Source: Cololabis saira (Eukaryota > Chordata > Actinopteri > Beloniformes > Belonidae). From it: a stretch of DNA of 64,000 nt. Shown piece by piece: positions 55,633 to 64,000 of the stretch. The position numbers and the translations under genes were made by a program. How positions within the stretch are numbered: the first letter of the stretch is position 1; every line of letters starts with the position of its first letter. The notes below the pieces were generated by a model. It was not told the origin of the DNA and made no database searches. It saw only the letters and a list, made by a program, of their open reading frames with translations. The stretch lies in the NCBI RefSeq assembly GCF_033807715.1, contig NC_084590.1, positions 3,933,501-3,997,500 on the forward strand. Reading direction: 5' to 3'.

Positions 55633-55642
55633 GCGTTGTACA

Positions 55643-55728
<86 letters not shown>

Positions 55729-55746
55729 TATACTACTGTACAACGC
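55633..55746. repeat. (TA)n tract inside a 12-bp perfect inverted repeat
   Basis: GCGTTGTACAGT (55633-55644) and ACTGTACAACGC (55735-55746) are perfect inverted arms around about 80 bp of pure TA. The unit can extrude as a cruciform. Confidence 0.92.
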
Positions 55747-55894
55747 ATATATAAATATAGTCAGATAAAAATCACATTTCCGTTCCTACTGTATGTTTAA
55801 ACCATGGATGTAAACACGGTGGTTCAGTCAGCTGTTCGGTCTCTGTTATGCCGAGAGCGCCCCCTGCAGGTTTGGAGCACTTCTGGTTGTAGTG

Positions 55895-56160
55895 ATCGGT
55901 TATGAAGCGTTTTTCTTTTGAAGATGGTTTCTTGTTTTATATAGTTTTGTGCTTTGCATCGTTTCTCTATTTGCAGCGTTTGATGATGCTGCATTTGTCT
56001 TTGTTTTTTGCAGCACGTTTTTTCATTTGCACCACGTTCCTCTTTTTGTACCTCGTTTTGAGTTTGTGAATTTGAATCGTTTCTGTACTTGAAGCCGTTT
56101 TCCTTAACTGAGACGCGTTAGGCCGTTGCAGTGCGTTTGGCCCTTGTCGGCCACCGTAAG
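55895..56160. mobile_element. One arm of a foldback element related to 27433-28088
   Basis: Repeated TTTGCAGCGTTT / TTTGCACCACGTT units lead to CTTGTCGGCCACCGTA, the same outer end as the right side of the 27433-28088 element. The opposite arm is not present, so it is a half element or a solo arm. Confidence 0.65.
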
Positions 56161-57012
56161 TAAAGGACTGGAACATGTCTTAATTAGTTTAACTCAATGG
56201 TTCGTTAGCGGGTATATTTGTATATGTTGGTAATTTAGGACAAAAAAACCCAACCCAAAAAAGAACAAACCAAGACCAAGCAAACATGATTTTAAAAGAA
56301 ATATGTTTTCTTGTTTGTTATAAATATCCAATAACGAGTATGTTTTTAAATATCAGTGCAATAAAACAGTGAGGCACACTGGCCTAACTTGTGTTCTAAA
56401 AGTGCACACTCACAAACGTCAGAACATCAGTCTACTTCAGTGCAGCTCTGGTAACAGCTTTTGTCATTGAGCTGTATCCTCTACATGGTTTCCCATATCA
56501 TGATCAATATGTGTCAGGCCACAGAATCAACCCAGGCCGCCACAAATTGATTGAATTGCCTTTGTTTTAATTTAGCCAGTGTCCTCTAATGCAGTATGGC
56601 ACTCCAGCTTATTCGCATCACCGATAAAGCTAGCATGCTGGAGCGCACCTTTATCACCACTCCTAAACGGAACACACTCTTTCAGGAAGTGTCACATAGT
56701 TTTACAGTCATTTCATTAGAACATTTCAAGTATGTAGATATCTATGACATTTTCACCATAAAAGATATTTCAATAAAAGGAAAAAATATTCAAAACTTTA
56801 CAAAAGCCAAGCTCTTGTAGCTATCACAAACTTCCTGAACCTTCTCTACCTGCTCTATACCAGATCAGTGACAGCAGTCCAGCCTTCTCATTTTCATTGC
56901 ACATCATTAACACTGTAAAGGTACATTTTAAGCCAAACCACAATATTGTTAAGCCTAACAAAGTTAAATACTGCAGTCTCAAAGTTGAGTCTCCAAACTC
57001 TGAGTCCACAGT
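56161..57012. other. No feature recognised
   Basis: A plus-strand frame at 56596-56820 has no recognised family. No repeat termini were seen. Confidence 0.35.
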
Positions 57013-57182
57013 CAGTGCGTTTACATGGGAGGTTTAATTCCTCTTTAATTCAGAATTAAAATAAATTCCGATTTAAAATGAGTAAAAATTACCATGTAAA
57101 CACCTAATTCTGAATGAAAATGGCCATACCGAATTAAACTTAATTCCGAAGTAAGTGTCTCGTTTATTCTGATTTTAAATCT

Positions 57183-57606
57183 CACTCACTCACTCACTCA
57201 TCTTCTTCTGCTTATCCATTCCCGGGTCGCGGGGGCAGCAGTCTCAGCAGGGATGCCCAGACTTCCTTCACCCCAGACACTTCCCCCAGCTCTTCCGGGG
57301 GGAGTCCGAGGCGTTCCCAGGCCAGCCGAGTGACATAGTCTCTCCAGCGTGTCCTGGGTCTTCCCCGGGGTCTCCTCCCGGTGGGACATGCCTGGAACAC
57401 CTCCCTAGGGAGGAGGGACATGCCTGGAACACCTCCCTAGGGAGGCGTCCAGGAGGCATCCGGTACAGATGCCCAAGCCACCTCAGCTGACTCCTCTCAA
57501 TGTGAAGGAGCAGCGGCTCGACTCCGAGCTCCTCCCGGGTGACCGAACTCCTCACCCTATCTCTAAGGGAGCGTCCAGCCACCCTGCAGAGGAAACTCAT
57601 TTTAAA
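57183..57606 (-). pseudogene. RTE/Rex3-type LINE 3' end with 14-bp duplication
   Basis: The minus strand encodes FLCRVAGRSLRDRVRSS, LHIERSQLRWLGHLYRM and RTRWRDYV, as in the copy at 23645-24201. CTGATTTTAAATCT flanks it (57169-57182 and 57607-57620). The tail is (GAGT)n rather than (GATG)n. A local ~37-bp duplication around CTGGAACACCTCCCTAGGG (57389-57445) shifts the frame. Confidence 0.88.
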
Positions 57607-57821
57607 CTGATTTTAAATCTGAATAGAATAATTCCAGATCATGTTTACACTCATTCCACTTTAAATTAATTCTGGTCTTTCTTTCTGCTCGTTCCCTCGC
57701 CCGTCTGTCTCCATGACGCTTATATTCCTGCTGGGCTGGTTTTCCAAACAAAGTTTCCAGATGCAGCAGCAGTAAACGCTGGTCAAGAGCAGAGACCATT
57801 TATTTAAGAAATAGCTTGGAG

Positions 57822-57872
57822 CTCCCCCCATCCCCCACTATAGATACACTTCAGGTGGAGCTTTGTTTGGTT

Positions 57873-57935
<63 letters not shown>

Positions 57936-57951
57936 GTCATTTAGTCACATG

Positions 57952-58021
<70 letters not shown>

Positions 58022-58335
58022 TGATCATATACATACACACACACACACACACATAGACATACACACTGGCTTGTTCACCTGCATGCTGGCTCTCTAGTTT
58101 TTGGGTTTAGGTAGCGGTAGCGGTAGCTTAGCTCAGACTGTGATCGGATCTCAAGATTTAGGTCGATTGCTGTTATTGTTTTGGTCGGCTCCGTGTCGGT
58201 TTCGTGCTTTGTTTGTGGTTTTTTGTTGCAGATTTCCAGTGCTTGACGTGTGTCTCCGTGTGTTCCTGCTTCCTGGATTGGCAGTGGATGTCGTCACCCC
58301 CCCCCCCCCCCCCTCCCAAAAAAAATAAAATAAAA
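57822..58335 (+). mobile_element. CA-rich retroposon, copy B, with 13-bp duplication and A tail
   Basis: AAATAGCTTGGAG flanks it (57809-57821 and 58336-58348). The insert starts CTCCCCCCATCCC and has CA arrays (57877-57930, 57957-58018, 58034-58052), then a ~250-bp unique body also found at 11290-11530, a C run and an A-rich tail. The duplication and tail prove insertion by reverse transcription, presumably by a LINE in trans. A frame at 58101-58320 aligns with one at 11321-11513, but selection is not shown. Confidence 0.85.
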
Positions 58336-58643
58336 AAATAGCTTGGAGGATCTGGAAATAATTAAAAGGAAAGATGGCAGGAAACATAGAAATTGTGAGC
58401 TTTTCAAAGTTGTAGAGGCTAAGTTTGTTTTTCTTCCGGTAGTTTAACTTCCGGTCCCCCCCCTATCCAATCAGAACCTTCCCAACCCCCAGACCTGGAG
58501 AGGAAATGGAGAAAGCTGATCAAACGTGTTTTCCATGTAAACCTTAATTCAGAATTACTATTTCCATGTAAACTGGAAGGAAAATAGTTTAATTATGAAT
58601 TTTTAACTCAGAATTAAAAAACTTCATGTAACCGTGGCCACTG

Positions 58644-59198
58644 TTCCCAAGTCAACAGTGGTTGAGTCCAAGTCAGGTGGAAGTAATTTAAGAAATATTT
58701 GAGTTGAGTCCAAGTGGTCACTAATGATGTGACTTGAATCTGAGTGGAGTTTAGTCACTCTATCAGGTGTTCAAACACATTACTGTACACACTCTTTAAA
58801 CCACTGCTAAACAAAATGTCTTACTGACATCACTGATACTTATTCTGCCATAAAGTAGTGCAACACACTATCACTATTGTCCTCAGCAAACACTTCCCTC
58901 AGGTGGCAAAAGTTCATATTATTGCCCTAACTCACAAGCAAGTTAATAATAATAAATAGTGCTGGGCACACTACAAACTAAATGAAGCACAGGAAACATT
59001 TGATGTCCTCAGGTTGCCACGCAACAATGTTGCACTTCTTTTCCTATCAAGTGATAATATAACTAAATTAGTGACCTCGCTCACATACTCATAACCTAGC
59101 TCTTAGCAGTTTTATTTTTATTTGTCAAAACTAACTTACGGTGAAGTCATTTACATTAACTTACAAAACAAGACTTTAGCTGAAGGGCCAACTGCATC
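58644..59198. other. Gene-free; short AAGTCCAAGTC-type repeats
   Basis: GAGTCCAAGTCAGG and GAGTTGAGTCCAAGTGG (58655-58760) resemble AAGTCCAAGTCAAGTC at 61394-61440. They may be parts of one dispersed repeat separated by later insertions. Confidence 0.4.
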
Positions 59199-59745
59199 TT
59201 AACCCTTGTGCTGTCTTCTGGTCAAGGAAGGAGGAAGAGAAGAAGGAAGGAAGGAAGGAAGGAAGGAAGGAAGGAAGGAAGGAAGGAAGGAAGGAAGGAA
59301 GGAAGGAAGGAAGGAAGGAAGGAAGGAAGGAAGGAAGGAAGGAAGGAAGGAAGGAAGGAAGGAAGGAAGGAAGAAAAGAGGAAGGGAAGAAGGAAGGAGA
59401 GAACAGGAGGAAAGAAGGAAGGATGGAAAGGAAGGAAGGAAGGAAGAATGGAAGGAAGGGAAGAAGGGAGAAAACAAGGAAAGAAGGAAGGAAGGGAGAA
59501 AAGAGGAAGGGAAGAATGAAGGAGAGAGCAGGAGGAAAGAAGGAAGGAAGGAAGGAAGGGAGAAAAGAGGAAGGGAGTAAAGAAGGAAGGAAGGAAGGAA
59601 GGAAGGAAGGAAGGAAGGAAGGAAGGAAGGAAGGAAGGAAGGAAGGAAGGAAGGAAGGAAGGAAGGAAGGAAGGAAGGAGAGAGCAGGAGGAAAGAAGGA
59701 TAGGAGAATTAGGTCATTTTGACCCAAAGACAGTACAAGGGTTAA
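59199..59745 (+). mobile_element. Array-bearing TTAA (piggyBac-type) MITE, copy 3
   Basis: TTAA (59199-59202) is followed by CCCTTGTGCTGTCTTCTGG. The right side TGACCCAAAGACAGTACAAG, then GG, precedes TTAA (59742-59745). The two ends are inverted matches with few differences. The interior, 59224-59700, is an AAGG array with GAGAGAGCAGGAGGAAAG markers also found in the copy at 43256. At 547 bp it is the clearest copy of the family. Confidence 0.9.
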
Positions 59746-60305
59746 TACTGTTAAACTGTCACTGCTACCGTTACAGTTTTAGCCTCATCTTAATGTCGAT
59801 ATCTGCACCTGTAGCTCTGCGTGGTACAGTAGCAGCAGACTAGCAGACACCCAAACTGAGTTTTTATCTACATGTAGCTCATCAGCAGCAAGGCCCACTG
59901 ACCACACGCCTTTTGCCATTGACTTTCTTTTGATTATTACTGCTAGAAACTGAACAAAAATCGTATTGTAGCTCGTACTTGTGTCAGTGAATTGTTCCCG
60001 GTGAGAATCAGAATTGGAAGTTGTCCACATCAGCCCAATGGTTCATTACAGATGAAACACTTAACAGTGAATGTGGTACCACAACAGTCTGTAGAGGAAA
60101 GCGGACGATCCGGGGAACATTTTCTCCTTGCATTTTAACACTCAGAGTTTGTTGCAAAACAAAACACACATATGACATAAACTTCCATATGGAAGTGTCC
60201 ATTTTGCATGATGATTAATATTCAATTGTGTGGAAAAAATGTGGACATTATCTCATGCCAAAACATTATGGCATAAAGTAAAAAACAAGTGCAAGTCAAC
60301 AGTTT
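59746..60305. other. No feature recognised
   Basis: Single-copy-like sequence without coding or repeat signatures. Confidence 0.4.
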
Positions 60306-61397
60306 TTAAAGCAGCACTATGTAACTTTTCCAGCTTAATCTAATATTTCATCATCATCATTGTGATGGAACATCAACTTCCAACAGGTTTAATGAACCTC
60401 TGTCATGGTCTGAGGGGTCTGTATCTCCTTCACTGGCACTATGTAACTTTGAGGAGCATGGTAGGAACCCTTCCACACTAAAAAACTACACATTTTTACG
60501 GCTTTGACTGCTTTACGGCATACGTCACTTCCCCCTCCTTCCTCATTCGTAGTGGAGACCAAAGCTGGGCGGGGCGTGGAGCGCAGAGCTCAGCAGAAGC
60601 TGGTGTCATGGCCCAAGCAGCGAAAAATCTGAAGAAATGAAAGGTTTTATCGGGGGAGGCAAAAAAAAGAAAGCGGGAGAGTAACAAGCTAAATGCCCGG
60701 ACAAGAATAAACATTGTCCCGGCGTTCACTCGCTGACGTGAGCTGAAAGACGAGGAGGGATGTCCGACAAGAGAGACAGAATTGTTATGATACAAATGTA
60801 AATGTGGAGTTCTATGTTCAATAAGAATCAACATTAGAATGTTTTCACATACAGGGGATTGGTCTTGGGTTCTAGTATTTTTCCTGAGAACTGTAAAATT
60901 GTGCAGGGCTGATCTGCAAAATATAAGGAATGGGCATTCAGTTATTCACAGGTTATAAAGTATTTTTTTATTTTGTCAGTAAGCATGTTGGACTACTAAT
61001 TTATGACGAAGTCCCTCTAAAAAACGTGACAGGAAAAAGGTGCAGTAGAAATGCTGAAACAGGACAGGCGGGCGGGGGAGACTTCACTAATAAAACCAAG
61101 TTGAACTTAGTGTTTTTCAACATCGTCTTATTATATTGTTTAGCCAAAAATAGATACATTACCTCTTCATTATCCATCCTGCAAACGACCGCTGAAAACA
61201 GAAAAGTAGTTTTGAAAGTCTGTCCCGTCTTATTTCATTCACTATTTAAACAAATGCAGCGACGGGGACAGGAATTTTCCGGCAGTACGCGCTGGTGCTC
61301 ATGGGAAATGTAGTTCTTTCTGGTAAAGCACTACCGCTTTGGTCCAAAGGAGCCGCCAAACTCAACAAAAGATGAAAGTTACATTGTGCTGCTTTAA
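60306..61397 (+). mobile_element. TTAA-bounded MITE (family AGCAGCACTATGTAAC), complete copy
   Basis: The left end TTAAAGCAGCACTATGTAAC and the reversed right end TTAAAGCAGCACAATGTAAC differ at one base. TTAA lies at both edges. The first 290 bp match 814-1105. The interior includes GCTCATGGGAAATGTAGTTC, a motif common in fish repeats. No transposase frame is seen. Confidence 0.85.
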
Positions 61398-62187
61398 GTC
61401 CAAGTCAAGTCATAAGTCCTGCCTTTAGGCCTATAGTTGCAGTCCAAGTCCTGGGCTCAAGTACTACAAGCCTGGCATCATGTAGTTGCCTAACCATATA
61501 GGAAGTAAAAAGGAAAGTTAATATTAAGTGAGAAGATGACAGTGACAAATGGAAATGCTACAAATGGAAATACTATTCTGTGTTAAGTTATCGTAACTAC
61601 TTGACACAGTCACTTTTTCATAAAATATAATTTCCTTCCAAATATTGTTGCTAATGTGGCACAGCAAAGATTCCAAACGAGGCCTCAAAGATGCCACCAG
61701 CTTTGTCAAAACGTAAAAATGTGATAACTTTGAAATGAGAATCAATTGACCATCTGGATTAGCTCACAAGACAAAACATGCGTTGTGTTTCGGTAATACA
61801 AAGGGAAAACACAACATACAGTATGTGCATTACTAAAAAAATATATATTATTTTGTCTTTTGCTCTATGTGTGTACACTCCTGTAATATTTATTCCTCCA
61901 TCAAAAAAATAAATGTAAAGTATTACCAGTGCCCAAGCTCAATAATAACCGAGACTTTAACAGTTGGTGCACATTTTTACGAGCGACCACTATTCCCCAA
62001 TCGGTATCATCTTCCATATTTGCATGTGCTTGGATGCTGAGAGAGGCAAATTGACTGAGAAAATAGCCATATTACCACACAGTGGGAGAGGGAGTGTGTG
62101 TCATGCGCAGCAAACAAAAGAAAACGACAGCAATGGCCCTCACACAGAGCGAATGCACGCTGTCAACTCAGCCAAATCACATACGCA

Positions 62188-62188
<1 letters not shown>
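61398..62188. other. No gene seen
   Basis: It opens with AAGTCCAAGTC repeats. The rest is AT-rich with no family recognised. Confidence 0.4.

Positions 62189-62273
<85 letters not shown>
62189..62273. repeat. (GT)n microsatellite
   Basis: About 85 bp of uninterrupted GT. Confidence 0.97.
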
Positions 62274-62274
<1 letters not shown>

Positions 62275-62984
62275 TCAGTCTCTTTTTTTTGTTAGTCAAA
62301 AAAAGAGAGTGAGATAGAAGGAAGACAATATTAGGATAATTTCAAAGATTCGTGATGATTTGTGGACTATGAAACATGTCACGGGCAGGGAGAAAATAGA
62401 GCTCTTTAAAGCCTGATACTTTATTATAAGGCCACAATCAGTTTAGCTCAGTCCTCCTCATTCGTGACCTGTAGTAGTCACGGCATATTGAACAATAGTT
62501 TCCTAAAGTGACAATGAATTCAAAAAAAGCCTCTTTATCTTCTCAGATTATAATCTGTTATCTCCACAGACCCATTTTTACATTAGAAATGTCATAATTG
62601 TATCTTCACATCATGCCAACTAACTCAAAAAAACAAATAACGCAATCCAAAATGCATGCAATTGATCCATGTGTTGGAAAAATATGTAGCTGTAAGCAGT
62701 ACTCGAGTTGTAAAAAAGAATCAGGGGGAATGGTGGATTTTATCATATGGGGACAGATAATTTGTGCTGATTACAAATAATATAATATATTACAAATAAT
62801 AGCAGTGACCAAAACACCTGCAGAAATACTGCAGGAATGACATAGCAGCAGTTAAATGCAGCCTTCTGTAAGCTTTAAATATCCACTGGACTTACATCAA
62901 ATACATCAAAACACAACAATAAAAAACACTTTTCTGAACTTATCAATATGACTCTGTCCTTCACAGGATAAGTAAAATGGATCA
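62274..62984. other. No feature recognised
   Basis: AT-rich, non-repetitive sequence. Confidence 0.4.
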
Positions 62985-63435
62985 CTGCAAAAACTCACAA
63001 TCTTAACAAGAATATTTGTCCTATTTCTAGTTAAAATGTCTCATTTTAGTAAAAAAAATCTCATTACACTTAAAACAAGACTCATCACTGGAAAAAACAA
63101 ATATTTTCACCTGTTTCAAGTAGATTTTCACTTGAAATAAGTAGGAACATTTTCCAGTGGGATTTATCTTCTAGCTAAAAAAATCTTGTTCCACTGGCAG
63201 ATGTTTCTGCTTATTTTAAGTGAAAATCTACTTGAAACAGGTGGAAATTGTTGTTTTTTCCAGTGATGAGTCTTGTTTCAAGTAGATTTTCACTTGAAAT
63301 AAGTAGAAAAATCTGCCAGTGGAACAAGATTTTTTTGCTTGTAATGAGAAGATAAATCTTGTCCCACTGGCAGATTTTTCTACTTATTTCAAGTGAAAAT
63401 TTACTTGAAACTGGTGAAAATGGTCAAATAAGTTA
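62985..63435. repeat. Palindromic fish repeat with alternating inverted units
   Basis: CACTGCAAAAACTC is followed by alternating direct and inverted copies of TTTCACTTGAAATAAGTAG and CAGATTTTTCTACTTATT blocks, with GTTCCACTGGCAGAT. At least three back-to-back hairpin units are seen. It is a well-known type of dispersed fish repeat; the class is unresolved. Confidence 0.75.
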
Positions 63436-63924
63436 TTTTTCTGGTGTTATTTTTCTGGTGATGACTCTAAATGTTGAAATAGCAGTAAAACCACATTCAT
63501 TGATGAAATGACATAAGGGATGGAAAAGGAGGGATGGCAGTTTTACAGGGGGGATGATTTGGACCGTTTTTATTTCAGGGGGGATGCCGTCCCCCCTCAA
63601 CTCCAGTACTGGCTGTAATGATCTGAGCCACTTTGACAAGACCCATATTGTTCTTGACCAACCAGGTAACAAAATCAGTACTTGTGATCGGAACCCATGA
63701 CGCTTTTATTACCCTGTCACGTAGCAGGGGCACGGAGCCGCCCCCATCGGGCAAACACGCCTATCAGTGGAAACACAAGCCGGGTCAGGGCTTACTGTTC
63801 CAAACCGTGCCATTCTGACCCCAACTGAGCCGTGCTGCTAAGTGGCTCAAGTGTTGTTTACAAAGGATATTAGAAATCCTGCTTCACGTGAAGAATGTTG
63901 TCTGCTGCTTACTCATTCACAACT
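63436..63924. other. Gene-free; decayed MITE pieces
   Basis: A GGGGGGATGCCGTCCCCCC palindrome lies near 63578-63596. A stretch with CAGTGGAAACACAAGCCGGG and CATTCTGACCCC (63756-63835) resembles the edge of a fish DNA transposon, but no pair of ends could be matched. Confidence 0.35.
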
Positions 63925-64000
63925 ATACACTGCAAAAACTCAACATATTAACAAGAATATTCGTCTCATTTCAAGTTAAAATGTCTCATTTTTAGTCAAA
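63925..64000 (+). repeat. Start of a second palindromic fish repeat
   Basis: TACACTGCAAAAACTCAACA and TAACAAGAATATTCGTC repeat the opening of the 62985 element. The copy runs off the window. Confidence 0.7.

Larger units (their letters stand above)
57013..58643. mobile_element. MITE with GTTTACATG-type ends, copy 2, host of two insertions
   Basis: CAGTGCGTTTACATGGGAGG and, reversed, CAGTGGCCACGGTTACATG are its ends. The interior matches copy 1 at 39155-40265 once two retro-insertions (57183-57606 and 57822-58335) are set aside. No target duplication is clear for the MITE itself. Confidence 0.8.

Noticed and set aside
62985..63435. CRISPR array
   Set aside because: The repeats alternate in orientation and lack unique spacers; a eukaryotic palindromic repeat fits better.

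Overview
This window looks like teleost fish intergenic DNA that is almost entirely repeat. The teleost signature comes from L2/Maui-type and RTE/Rex3-type LINE pieces, a DIRS retroelement, many hAT and TTAA-flanked MITEs, tRNA-headed SINEs, (TTGAA)n, (TTATC)n and (TTTGA)n LINE/SINE tails, and very long dinucleotide and AAGG arrays. I found no host protein-coding exon I can support, no functional tRNA or rRNA gene and no CRISPR. All identities are from reading the sequence; no search or alignment was run.

Layout. 0-5 kb: the end of a TTAA MITE carrying a TTCC array, a broken L2 LINE with an internal minisatellite, and three further MITEs. 5.3-7.6 kb: a fish dispersed repeat split by a 2.1-kb hAT element with an 8-bp target duplication; foldback MITEs sit inside the hAT. 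9.3-10.9 kb: a decayed LINE. 10.9-11.7 kb: a CA-rich retroposon. 12.3-22.1 kb: a three-level nest, in which a minus-strand LINE is split by an 8.3-kb hAT transposon (8-bp duplication), itself split by a 5.1-kb DIRS element with inverted terminal repeats and an internal complementary region. 22.1-24.2 kb: a high-copy repeat and two RTE-type LINE fragments. 24-39 kb: sparser sequence with possible conserved non-coding stretches, a large foldback element (27.4-28.1 kb), SINE/LINE tails and a 0.6-kb hAT MITE.

40.8-42.8 kb: a hAT with an 8-bp duplication, a broken transposase start and two nested MITEs. 43.3-46.6 kb: a 3.3-kb purine-only AAGG array lying exactly between the inverted ends of the same TTAA MITE family seen at 1-154 and 59.2-59.7 kb. 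49.7-50.7 kb: another hAT-type element. 53-54 kb: two LINE 3' ends in a row. 55-58.6 kb: a MITE, a TA hairpin, half a foldback element, and a MITE hosting two later retro-insertions, each with 13-14-bp duplications. 59-64 kb: the third AAGG-bearing MITE, a 1.1-kb TTAA MITE and a palindromic fish repeat running off the end.

The elements do not cooperate as a pathway; what links them is insertion history. Target duplications give a clear relative order for at least six insertions. The most notable system-like signal is a MITE family whose interior is a GGAA/AAGG array in all three copies, so the transposon apparently carries and seeds the array.
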